A program made the position numbers and the translations under genes. Below, piece by piece: positions 17,924-26,273 of a DNA stretch of 60,332 nt. The DNA lies in assembly GCA_964453575.1 (NCBI GenBank), contig CAYVRW010000003.1, positions 1 through 60,332 of the forward strand. The letters run 5' to 3'. Below the pieces are notes generated by a model, which did not search any database, was not told where the DNA came from, and saw nothing but the letters and a program-made list of their open reading frames with translations. The stretch comes from JABDBK01 sp964453575. GTDB lineage: Bacteria > Pseudomonadota > Gammaproteobacteria > DSM-16500. Within the stretch, counting starts at the first letter, position 1. Every line of letters starts with the position of its first letter.

Positions 17924-18199
17924 ATGAACGCAAAGTCTACCAAGAAAAGTTCGCATAGCAGAACTAATATCGCTAAACTGCATCAAAAAAATGATAAAAA
18001 TATAAATTATGATGATAGCCCTGCTACGACTAAAGACTTTTGGGAAGATGCTCAAATATTTATGCCGCAGCATAAAGTGCATATTTCATTACGATTGGAT
18101 GAAGACATTATTCATTATTTCAAAGAAGAAGGCAGAGGTTACCAATCCAGAATAAATGCGATTTTAAAATCTTATATAAATACGCATCCTCATAAATAA
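17924..18199 (+). CDS. BrnA-like antitoxin without a BrnT toxin partner
   Basis: 91 residues. The start at 17924 (MNAKSTKKSSH) is nine bases after a strong aggaggg that overlaps the mnmA stop; a longer frame from 17882 would overlap mnmA and lacks a site. The C-terminal half has the BrnA/DUF4415 pattern KVHISLRLDEDIIHYFKEEG then GRGYQSRINAILKSYI, a ribbon-helix-helix DNA-binding unit. The expected BrnT toxin gene is absent on both sides: mnmA is upstream and purB follows after nine bases. It may be an orphan regulator of the mnmA-purB transcript or a relic. Confidence 0.75.
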   Translation: MNAKSTKKSSHSRTNIAKLHQKNDKNINYDDSPATTKDFWEDAQIFMPQHKVHISLRLDEDIIHYFKEEGRGYQSRINAILKSYINTHPHK

Positions 18200-18208
18200 G
18201 GAAAACAC

Positions 18209-19570
18209 ATGAGCACACTTACTGCCATCTCCCCTTTAGAAGGGCGATATTTTGAAAAAGTAAACGATTTACGTCCTATCTTTAGCGAATACGGACTTAT
18301 GAAATATCGTGTTCAAGTTGAAATACGCTGGCTGCAAATGCTAGCAGAACATGCTGCCTTGCCTGAAATTCCAAAGCTTAGCAAAAAAGCAAACCAAATC
18401 TTAGATAACATCATTACACAGTTTTCTGAAAAAGATGCGCTGCGTATTAAACAAATTGAAAGTGTTACCAATCATGATGTTAAAGCTGTTGAATATTTTA
18501 TTAAAGAACATATCGCAGGAAATACTGAACTTGCCGCTATCAGTGAGTTTATTCACTTTGGCTGCACATCAGAAGATATTAATAATCTAGCTTATGCACT
18601 CATGTTACAAACTGCACGCACGCAATTTATTTTACCTGCGCTCGATGAGTTAATGATAATACTCAAAAATTTTGCACATACTTATGCAGATGTGGCTATG
18701 TTATCGAGAACCCATGGTCAACCCGCAACACCCACGACCGTAGGTAAAGAAATCGCAAACATCATTGCAAGATTAAACAGACAAATCGAACAAATCATTG
18801 CAACCCCTATACTCGGCAAACTCAATGGAGCATCGGGTAATTACAATGCGTTAGTTGCAGCGTATCCTGAAACAGATTGGCAAACTCTCAGTAAAAATTT
18901 TGTGACACAATTAGGCCTGGCCTGGAACCCATACACCACACAAATCGAACCACACGACTTTATTGCCGAATTATTTACGGTATTAGCACGCATCAATACC
19001 ATATTGATAGGCTTTAATCGCGACATGTGGAGTTATATTTCACTGAATTATTTCAAACTCAAATCCGTAAGCCATGAAGTCGGATCGTCCACCATGCCGC
19101 ACAAAATCAATCCTATCGATTTTGAAAATTCGGAAGGAAATTTAGGTCTAGCCAATGCTTTACTCGAACACATGGCAGCCAAATTACCTATTTCCCGCTG
19201 GCAGCGCGACCTTACTGATTCAACCGTATTGCGCAATATGGGAGTGGCCATTGCTCATTCCGTTTTAGCCTATCAAGCAACTTGTAAAGGTTTAAGCAAG
19301 CTAGAAGTTAATAATGAAGCAATTAGCGCTGATTTGGATAATCATTGGGAAGTTTTAGCAGAGGCGGTTCAAACCATCATGCGACGTTATGGAATAGAGC
19401 AACCGTATGAAAAATTAAAAACTTTTACACGTGGACAACATATCACTCGAGAACTTTTGCACAAGTTTATCGCTGACCTGGCATTACCTGAACATGTTAA
19501 ACAAGATTTGTATAAAATGTCGCCATCAACCTACCTTGGATACGCCCCGAATTTAGCCAAAAGGGTATAA
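18209..19570 (+). CDS. purB: Adenylosuccinate lyase
   Basis: Cleaves SAICAR and adenylosuccinate in purine synthesis. The family signature SSTMPHKINPIDFENSEGN holds the catalytic serine loop; TRTHGQPATPTTVGKE and HFGCTSEDINN are the other two conserved regions of the fumarase/aspartase superfamily. 453 residues, the long gammaproteobacterial form. The ATG has aagga six bases upstream. Last gene of the mnmA-brnA-purB run, with a large hairpin after the stop codon. Confidence 0.97.
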   Translation: MSTLTAISPLEGRYFEKVNDLRPIFSEYGLMKYRVQVEIRWLQMLAEHAALPEIPKLSKKANQILDNIITQFSEKDALRIKQIESVTNHDVKAVEYFIKEHIAGNTELAAISEFIHFGCTSEDINNLAYALMLQTARTQFILPALDELMIILKNFAHTYADVAMLSRTHGQPATPTTVGKEIANIIARLNRQIEQIIATPILGKLNGASGNYNALVAAYPETDWQTLSKNFVTQLGLAWNPYTTQIEPHDFIAELFTVLARINTILIGFNRDMWSYISLNYFKLKSVSHEVGSSTMPHKINPIDFENSEGNLGLANALLEHMAAKLPISRWQRDLTDSTVLRNMGVAIAHSVLAYQATCKGLSKLEVNNEAISADLDNHWEVLAEAVQTIMRRYGIEQPYEKLKTFTRGQHITRELLHKFIADLALPEHVKQDLYKMSPSTYLGYAPNLAKRV

Positions 19571-19584
19571 TAATAAGATGAAAT

Positions 19585-19627
19585 ACAGAGCCGCGGCCCC
19601 GCATTCAGTGCGGGGTCGCGGCTCTGT
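19585..19627. repeat. Long hairpin after purB sharing its core with repeat copy A
   Basis: The arms 19585-19603 and 19609-19627 pair over 19 positions with one G-T wobble and a 5-base loop. The core ccccgcattcagtgcgggg (19597-19615) differs only in loop bases from the inner hairpin of copy A (5743-5761). There is no T-tract, but the position suggests it stops purB transcription. Confidence 0.75.
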
Positions 19628-19682
19628 AGTCATTCTCGCGATTTGGCTATCACAATGATGCTTATGAAGGGGAATGAGAGAA

Positions 19683-20588
19683 ATGGCGCATTTTTATAAT
19701 AGATTCTACAATCGCTTCCTCGACTGGCTGACCGCAGAACCCCCGCCAGTCGAAACCCCTCCTTGCGACTTCAATCGACTAAAATACGAAGTAAGACCCG
19801 GCGATGTGATACTTGTCGAAGGCCGCAGCCGCGTAAGCAGTGTCATTCGCATTATTACTCAAAGCTCCTGGACCCATGCTGCCATCTACATTGGACGTTT
19901 GCATGACATCGAAGATAGCCATTTACGTAAAATCGTTGCCACGCATATGAAAAAACGTGAAAACGTGCGCTTAGTAATCGAAGGTTTGCCAGGGCAAGGC
20001 ATAGTCGTCACGCCGTTAAGCACCTATAGACATCATCATATTCGTATTTGCAGACCGATAGGCTTAACCCCTAGTGATGCAGAACTTGTCATCGCCTTTG
20101 TCATTAAAGCATTAGGCATGCCTTACAATGTCAGGCATTTGCTGGATCTTGCCAGATTTTTATTACCTTGGTCTATCCTGCCTAGACGCTGGGGTTCTGT
20201 CTTATTTCGAACTAGCACGGGTGAGGCCGACAGTGGTATATGCACTTCATTACTTGCTGAAGCTTACACATCTGTTAAATTTCCCATTTTACCTTATCTT
20301 AAAATTGATCATGAAACGATTGAACTGATTCATCGTAATCCCCATTTGATTACACCTAAGGATTTCGATTATTCGCCTTATTTTGAAATTATTAAATATC
20401 CTTTATTCGATCCCAACGAACCTTTGCCCTATTATCGAAGGCTTCCTTGGGCAAGTGAAGGCGAACCGCAACCAAACCCAGGTACCGCGAAAAAACACAA
20501 AGCATTTCTTGCCAATTTATTATCTGGAGACAGTGAAACACAAAAACCAAAAAAAGACGATGATCATTCTCACCCTGAAACTGATTAG
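19683..20588 (+). CDS. YiiX/YaeF-type permuted NlpC/P60 cysteine hydrolase
   Basis: 301 residues from the second ATG (19683), which has aagggg ten bases upstream; the first ATG at 19674 sits almost on that site. The permuted papain-like order is visible: RPGDVILVEGRSRVSSVIR, the histidine in QSSWTHAAIYIG (H65), a glutamate in VIEGLPGQGIV, then the nucleophile in SGICTSLLAEAY (C187). The family cleaves amide or thioester bonds of lipids or peptides. No signal peptide is seen, so it is likely cytoplasmic or secreted by another route. The tail is polar and acidic (KKDDDHSHPETD). Confidence 0.75.
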   Translation: MAHFYNRFYNRFLDWLTAEPPPVETPPCDFNRLKYEVRPGDVILVEGRSRVSSVIRIITQSSWTHAAIYIGRLHDIEDSHLRKIVATHMKKRENVRLVIEGLPGQGIVVTPLSTYRHHHIRICRPIGLTPSDAELVIAFVIKALGMPYNVRHLLDLARFLLPWSILPRRWGSVLFRTSTGEADSGICTSLLAEAYTSVKFPILPYLKIDHETIELIHRNPHLITPKDFDYSPYFEIIKYPLFDPNEPLPYYRRLPWASEGEPQPNPGTAKKHKAFLANLLSGDSETQKPKKDDDHSHPETD

Positions 20589-20599
20589 AGGAGAGCAAT

Positions 20600-21118
20600 A
20601 TGTTAAGAACTATTATTGTATTGTTTTTATCCTTAATTTCCGCACTCTCTTATGCTTGGGTGTGTCCAAATAATTTCAATCAAATTGCAGTTGGTGATTC
20701 TGTCGAACAAGTCATTGCGGCTTGCGGCAAACCTGCTTCTGAAACAACCTCTGAAGCAGGTTACCGAGGGCCGCAAGAATGGCAATTTTTTGTTTCCATC
20801 CAAAAGCCACTAAATAATTCAGGCGCACTACCAGGAGCGAATCCCAGTGTGCGAATGTCGGTCGCATTTGTTAATAATAAAATAATCAATATCACAGTCC
20901 AAGGCACCAGCTTAGCAAGCACCAGCTTATGCGGACCAACGATTAGTGTGGGTGACAGTGATGAGGTTGTTAAGAAAAATTGCGGCAAACCTACATTCAT
21001 ACAAAAACAAGAAGGGTCAGACAATCAGAAGAAGATAGAAATTAGAGAATTTAAATATGATACCACTCCGCCGAATATATTAGTTTTTGAAAATGATATT
21101 TTAAAAGATAGAAAATAG
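20600..21118 (+). CDS. Periplasmic DUF2845-like protein with two CGKP modules
   Basis: 172 residues with a signal peptide (MLRTIIVLFLSLISALSYA, cleavage before WVCPNN). Two similar modules follow, each with a VGDS turn and a later CGKP: residues 32-45 (VGDSVEQVIAACGKP) and 116-131 (VGDSDEVVKKNCGKP). This resembles DUF2845/SmpA-like small envelope domains, where the GxS-x(n)-CGxP pattern marks a helix-strand unit. It starts 11 bases after the amidase gene with a gagga site, so it is probably cotranscribed. The function is not known. Confidence 0.7.
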   Translation: MLRTIIVLFLSLISALSYAWVCPNNFNQIAVGDSVEQVIAACGKPASETTSEAGYRGPQEWQFFVSIQKPLNNSGALPGANPSVRMSVAFVNNKIINITVQGTSLASTSLCGPTISVGDSDEVVKKNCGKPTFIQKQEGSDNQKKIEIREFKYDTTPPNILVFENDILKDRK

Positions 21119-21193
21119 CTCTTTGATAACTTCCTAGGAGTATGTTATTGTGCACACAAAATTTATAATAAACGCGAGGAGAATAGGATTTCC

Positions 21194-22552
21194 ATGTTTC
21201 GCTCATCACCTGTTCAAGCATTAGATCCTGTAGATTTTGAATTAAGATTTAAAAAAAAACTCGATGACAGTAAAGCTATCGAGCCAGTTCCCCTCCGAGA
21301 AAGAAGTTATATCATAACCACCTATACCATCTCATCATTGGGACTTGGGCTTGGTTGTACGATTGGACCTTTATTAAAATTTGTTGCACCTTTAGCTATC
21401 GGCGGAGCTGGTTTGAAGATAGCCACTTTAGTGATGGCAGGGTTGGTCGGAGGAGCTGGTTTGCTTGCCGTAGCTTTAGCTTTTGTCGTACATAAACGCT
21501 ATACAAAAGAGGCTATTGAAAAAGCAGGAAAACAGCTCAAACAAATTTCGGATAACAACGACGAACTTGCTAAACGAAGTCTTATGATAGATGAATGCCT
21601 CTATCAAGCATTTTCAATGTTATTATATATGAAATATGCTTCAGAAAAGCTTAAACGCGCGAGACTCCTATTAGATCCCGCAAGTTCACCTTCACCAACT
21701 GAAGATATGATAGAAAAAAGAATAAATAATTATATCAATTTTCTAGTCATTGACCCGAATCATCCTCATTTGCAGCAAATTAAAGATGATGAACGAAGAA
21801 GAAAATCTATTGGAAACGCAACGGATCGCCAAGAAACCATTAGAGACAGACTGATGGAAGCTTGCGATCAACTATTAAAAGGAAAGACTACGGTGAAAAA
21901 CTATCAAGACACTCACATCGTAGAAATTCGTGATTGCTTTCCAAGTTTACGTCTCACTGCATCGAGAGCTAAAACCCCTACTGTCATGAATAAACCCGCT
22001 ATTGGTTTTTCATTTTTAGGAACTTTTTCAGGGGTGATGGGGCTTTCTTATACAGCGATCACACTCATCTCTCTATTCACTACCATGACTATCACATTTC
22101 CACCGCTTTATCCTATTTTAGCGCTTTCTTTTACGGTAGCAACGATTACTGCTTATACCGCTTATAAAGCAAAAAAAGAAGAAGCTATTCGAATGGCTCA
22201 AATATCAAATCAAGAAAAACAATTAGCATATTACACTGAAGTCCAGCAATCGTTAAAAGATCAATATACCAAAGAACTGCAGCATTATGCCAAATACCAA
22301 CCTGAGGTATTGCGTAATAACAAAACATTATCAAGATCCAAATCCATGTCAGAATTAAAACGGGTACCTAGCGTTAGAAACGGACTGTCCTTATTCAATG
22401 AAACCGCAAACTTTGACCCCACCTCCAATCATGATATACCTTCATTGGAACGCATTGCAGATACGTTACCGGAGGAAGATTTAACCTTCGAAGATCCTAG
22501 TGAAGTCAAAGAGCAAGGTGGGTATTATCCTTATTTTGCTTCGAGGTATTAA
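21194..22552 (+). CDS. Membrane protein with two hydrophobic hairpins, unknown, effector-like
   Basis: 452 residues with no signal peptide and no family I recognise. A Gly-rich pair of membrane helices lies at about residues 47-97, and a second pair at about 275-320; between them and after them are long charged helical segments with coiled-coil character (KAGKQLKQISDNNDELAKR, SNQEKQLAYYTEVQQSLK). Two hydrophobic hairpins within a large cytosolic-type protein are a common plan of Dot/Icm and Chlamydia inclusion-membrane effectors. The gene ends tail to tail with lpxK, sharing four bases. Confidence 0.6.
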   Translation: MFRSSPVQALDPVDFELRFKKKLDDSKAIEPVPLRERSYIITTYTISSLGLGLGCTIGPLLKFVAPLAIGGAGLKIATLVMAGLVGGAGLLAVALAFVVHKRYTKEAIEKAGKQLKQISDNNDELAKRSLMIDECLYQAFSMLLYMKYASEKLKRARLLLDPASSPSPTEDMIEKRINNYINFLVIDPNHPHLQQIKDDERRRKSIGNATDRQETIRDRLMEACDQLLKGKTTVKNYQDTHIVEIRDCFPSLRLTASRAKTPTVMNKPAIGFSFLGTFSGVMGLSYTAITLISLFTTMTITFPPLYPILALSFTVATITAYTAYKAKKEEAIRMAQISNQEKQLAYYTEVQQSLKDQYTKELQHYAKYQPEVLRNNKTLSRSKSMSELKRVPSVRNGLSLFNETANFDPTSNHDIPSLERIADTLPEEDLTFEDPSEVKEQGGYYPYFASRY

Positions 22553-23538
22553 ATCAAAGCAGGCTCAACATTGGAACATAACTTTGCTAACAATGCCACT
22601 TCAAATATTTTACCCACTTTCGCATCGACCGGAAAATACCAAAAGCGTTCGTCGGCAAAAGATTTGCATTTGACGGCATCTTTCTCTGTCATGATGATGG
22701 GTAATGCATCGTTAAATTGAAAATCACAAGAATTATAAAGATAATGATCAGGAAAAACATGTTCTATCACGTCAAATCCTTTCGCTCGTAATGCTGCAAA
22801 AAAACGTTGTGGGTGACCAATACCTGCTACAGCATGCACTTTTTTGTGGGTAAAGTCATGAAAAGATAGGCGAACCGATGTATCTGCCAGCGCAACAAGA
22901 TTCTCCCCTACAAGCTGCATACTCAAGACACCTTCTTGCAGTACTTCTCCATGTTGTACTACAAAATCCACTTCTTTTAAACGTGATGGTGATTCCCGTA
23001 ATGGGCCTGCGGGTAAAAAACAACGATTACCTAACTGACGTTTAGCATCTACTACCGCAATTTCAATGTCACGCGCTAAACGATAATGTTGTAGGCCATC
23101 ATCGGTGATAACAACATCACAATCGTAATGGACAAGTAAATCTTTGACCGCCGCTACTCTATCCACACAAACGACAACAGGACACTGACTGCGCTTTTTT
23201 AACAAAACCGCCTCATCACCCACTAACGCAACTTCTGTTTCTGACGTTACTCGATAAGGTAAAACTTGTTTTTTTCCACCCACTCCGCGCGTCACAATCC
23301 CAGGATTAAAACCTTTTGACTTTAACAAATGCGCAAGCCAAATCACTAATGGTGTTTTACCTGTACCACCAGTGGTAATATTTCCCACTACCATAACCGG
23401 CACAGGAAAAATAAATGATCGCAAGATTTTGCGACGATAAAGAAAACGACGCAGCACAACCAATGATTTAAAAATCCAGGAGAAAGGTAATAATAAAATG
23501 GCTAAAATAGAGAGAGAACGACGATACCAAAAATCCAT
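22549..23538 (-). CDS. lpxK: Tetraacyldisaccharide 4'-kinase LpxK
   Basis: Inner-membrane-associated kinase that adds the 4'-phosphate of lipid A. 329 residues with an N-terminal hydrophobic anchor (about 8-24), the P-loop GNITTGGTGKTP (about 52-63), the family segment ITDDGLQHYRLARDIEI and the C-terminal MTEKDAVK. It starts inside the msbA stop (TAATG, one base shared), so MsbA and LpxK are made from one message, the usual order in gammaproteobacteria. Confidence 0.95.
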   Translation of the reverse strand: MDFWYRRSLSILAILLLPFSWIFKSLVVLRRFLYRRKILRSFIFPVPVMVVGNITTGGTGKTPLVIWLAHLLKSKGFNPGIVTRGVGGKKQVLPYRVTSETEVALVGDEAVLLKKRSQCPVVVCVDRVAAVKDLLVHYDCDVVITDDGLQHYRLARDIEIAVVDAKRQLGNRCFLPAGPLRESPSRLKEVDFVVQHGEVLQEGVLSMQLVGENLVALADTSVRLSFHDFTHKKVHAVAGIGHPQRFFAALRAKGFDVIEHVFPDHYLYNSCDFQFNDALPIIMTEKDAVKCKSFADERFWYFPVDAKVGKIFEVALLAKLCSNVEPALI

Positions 23539-25307
23539 TAACTTACCACCTCGACATCTCTAAATTGCATTTTATATAATTTTGCATAAACTCCATCACG
23601 TTCTAATAAATCCACATGACTGCCCACTTCAACCATGACACCTTGATCCATCACAATAATTTTATCTGCATGCTCAACCGTTGATAACCTATGTGCAATC
23701 ACAAGCGTCGTGCGTTTACGCATTAAGACTTCAAGCGCTGCTTGAATATAGCGCTCAGATTCAGTATCTAAAGCAGAAGTTGCTTCATCTAAAATTAAAA
23801 TAGGAGCATCTTTTAAAATAGCACGGGCAATCGCAATACGCTGCCGTTGACCGCCAGAAAGTAATACGCCATTTTCGCCTACTAATGTATGAATCCCTTG
23901 CGGCAGGTCGCGAATAAAATCCATCGCATAGGCTGCTTCCGCTGCTGCATAAATTTCATTTTCATTGACTTCATCCAGACGACCGTAAGCAATATTATGT
24001 GCAATCGTATCATTAAATAACACAACATGTTGCGATACCAACGCAAATTGACGACGCAAATCTGCTAAACGATAATCTTGAATAGAATAATCATCTAAAA
24101 AAATCTCTCCTGAATAATTTGTATAAAACCTTGGGAGAATATTTACTAACGTTGATTTACCACTGCCGGAACGGCCCACTAACGCCACCACCTCACCCAG
24201 GTGAATAGTAAAATGAATATCATTTAATACTGATTTATTATCTTCATAAGCAAAACCCACATGCGAAAATTCAATTTTACCTTTAGCACGCTGAATGGTT
24301 TTGGTACCACGATCATCTTCCGGTTTTTCATCCATCAGTTCAAATACCGTCTGTGCACCCGCCAAACCTCGATATAATTTATTTTGCATGGAGGTTAAAT
24401 CTTTCATGGGTTTTAATAATGCCAACATCGCTGCAATAATCGCCACAAAACCACCCGGTGTTAGCATGGATGCAGAAATATCTAAGGTTGCAATATAAAC
24501 AGTGACCGATAGAGCCATGGCTGCTAATAATTGTACGCCAGATACACTCCATGCACGTGCTGCCACGACCTTCATTTCACGCTGCCGGTTTTCTTTGGCG
24601 GCTTGATTGAACTTCGCTACTTCACTTGCTTGACCATCAAAAGCACGCACAACTTTATAACCAATGATATTTTCTTCTGTGCGATGAGCTAACGTTGCAA
24701 TCGAGTCTTGTATTCTTAAACTCAAACGTCTTACACGTAAACTAGTGATACGCATCACAATCATAATCAAAGGAATAATAATGAAATACATCAAGGACAA
24801 TTTCCAACTGATGGAAAACATCACGATAAGCAAGCCAATAATATAACAACTGGATTGTATGGCTGAGGTAATCACATCTGCGCTGGAATTTGCAATTTGC
24901 TCTACACTATATAAAAGCACCGACTGAACCTGGCCAGTCGTCGAATTATCATAAAAGCGTGCTGGCAAACGTTGCAAATGCACAAACAAATCTTGCCGTA
25001 AACTCATGATCACATTACGTGAAACATAGGCAATAAAATAATTCGAAAAAAATGTCGCAACGCCGCGTAAGGCAAAGGCTACTAACACCAAAATGGGCGC
25101 CCATTTAAGAAATTCACTGTTTTTTTTCACTAGCCCTTCATTGAGTAAGGGCTTTAAAAAATAAACAAACCAGGAATCAATGCCTGAATACAAAATACTG
25201 CCCAGCATGGCTAAGATCAAATATGGCCAATAATTGCGCACATATTTAAATAATCGCGAATATACCACAGCAGCATTAACAATAGTTTTTGGCTTGGAAT
25301 CTAGCAT
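23538..25307 (-). CDS. msbA: Lipid A export ATP-binding/permease protein MsbA
   Basis: ABC half-transporter that flips lipid A core across the inner membrane as a homodimer. Six membrane helices fill residues 20-320; the nucleotide-binding domain has Walker A GRSGSGKST, the signature LSGGQRQRIAIARAI and Walker B ILILDEATSALD with the switch histidine in VIAHRLST. 589 residues, normal length. Directly upstream of lpxK in one operon, which supports the MsbA call over other ABC exporters. Its 5' end is 78 bases from the phosphatase gene, with a hairpin in between. Confidence 0.95.
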   Translation of the reverse strand: MLDSKPKTIVNAAVVYSRLFKYVRNYWPYLILAMLGSILYSGIDSWFVYFLKPLLNEGLVKKNSEFLKWAPILVLVAFALRGVATFFSNYFIAYVSRNVIMSLRQDLFVHLQRLPARFYDNSTTGQVQSVLLYSVEQIANSSADVITSAIQSSCYIIGLLIVMFSISWKLSLMYFIIIPLIMIVMRITSLRVRRLSLRIQDSIATLAHRTEENIIGYKVVRAFDGQASEVAKFNQAAKENRQREMKVVAARAWSVSGVQLLAAMALSVTVYIATLDISASMLTPGGFVAIIAAMLALLKPMKDLTSMQNKLYRGLAGAQTVFELMDEKPEDDRGTKTIQRAKGKIEFSHVGFAYEDNKSVLNDIHFTIHLGEVVALVGRSGSGKSTLVNILPRFYTNYSGEIFLDDYSIQDYRLADLRRQFALVSQHVVLFNDTIAHNIAYGRLDEVNENEIYAAAEAAYAMDFIRDLPQGIHTLVGENGVLLSGGQRQRIAIARAILKDAPILILDEATSALDTESERYIQAALEVLMRKRTTLVIAHRLSTVEHADKIIVMDQGVMVEVGSHVDLLERDGVYAKLYKMQFRDVEVVS

Positions 25308-25354
25308 AAGTCTTTGTATGTTATTTGAATTGATGAATTATAACATAGATTCAG

Positions 25355-25390
25355 CCTTGTTGCATAAATCAGAATTTATGCAACATCAAG
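25355..25390. repeat. Hairpin resembling a pair of insertion-sequence ends
   Basis: The arms gttgcataaat (25359-25369) and atttatgcaac (25374-25384) pair perfectly with a 4-base loop, extended by cctt/aagg. The left part, ccttgttgcataaatc, resembles IS5/IS903-group termini from memory. It overlaps the phosphatase stop codon and lies before msbA; it could equally be a terminator without a T-tract. Confidence 0.5.
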
Positions 25391-26273
25391 GACTGGAACG
25401 ATTCGAAATTTTTTGTAGTGCTATATTTAAAAGAAAAGGGGTAGCATGCGGCATAGTATAATATTCGCCATTTGCATCCTTCCCATCAAAAGCTAGATGT
25501 TCGCCATTTTCAATTTTTTTACCCTTGCCTAATAAAATACAACAGGCAGCGCCAAACATAGAATGCGAGAACATAATGATTTTTTTGTTTGGATACTTCT
25601 CGTTTAATTCCATAAGTATGCAATGCGCTCTTTGTAACAAATCACAAAAGCTTTCTCCTGGCTCACGCGAATCATTATTGATCGATTTTATGAGTGCATT
25701 TTGACTTTTATAAAATGAATGACAGAGATCAGCAGGGTCCAGATCACACACTCGCCGATTGTCCCATGATCCAAATGACATTTCTCGTATTCCATGATGA
25801 GAAATATAAATATCTTGGAAATTATTTCTTGTCACGAAAGGCAGGCCGGTGTCTTTTGCTCGTAACAAAGGACTATGTAATATGATATCAGGAACCCAAT
25901 TATTTTTTAATAATTCATCTTCTAATTTAGTTGCAGCTTCTTCAGCCTGCAATTTTCCTAAGTCGGTTAATTGATTAATTTCGGTATCCACATTACCTTG
26001 AAAAATACGCTGATCCATGTTTTTAGTGGCTGACTTTACCAAAGAAAATGCTATCTTTCCTTCAGCAGTACTTTGGCCACAATTACCAAACGTTTCACCG
26101 TGACGAACAAAAACGAGTTCAAAATTTAATTTTAGTGGTTTAAAATTTTTTTCATAGAAAATATGTCCTGTTTTAACATTGAGGACAATTCCCAAAGACT
26201 GCAATGTTTTATGATGTTTCATATCAGTTTCCGATAAATAATCTTTAAATAGCTTCGTATGATGTGTTTGCAT
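25386..26273 (-). CDS. Histidine phosphatase family protein, candidate sugar-alcohol phosphatase
   Basis: 295 residues. The phosphoglycerate-mutase-like RHGE motif is at 57-60 (VFVRHGETFGN), HSPLLRAKDTG supplies the second arginine and FSHSMFGAACC the second catalytic histidine near residue 239. An N-terminal extension of about 50 residues precedes the core. The gene overlaps by one base the end of the upstream dehydrogenase gene, so the two are one operon. Histidine-family phosphatases are known to act as mannitol-1-phosphatases in some eukaryotes (Eimeria, brown algae); the link here to a MtlD-like enzyme makes that substrate plausible but unproven. Confidence 0.8.
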   Translation of the reverse strand: MQTHHTKLFKDYLSETDMKHHKTLQSLGIVLNVKTGHIFYEKNFKPLKLNFELVFVRHGETFGNCGQSTAEGKIAFSLVKSATKNMDQRIFQGNVDTEINQLTDLGKLQAEEAATKLEDELLKNNWVPDIILHSPLLRAKDTGLPFVTRNNFQDIYISHHGIREMSFGSWDNRRVCDLDPADLCHSFYKSQNALIKSINNDSREPGESFCDLLQRAHCILMELNEKYPNKKIIMFSHSMFGAACCILLGKGKKIENGEHLAFDGKDANGEYYTMPHATPFLLNIALQKISNRSSP

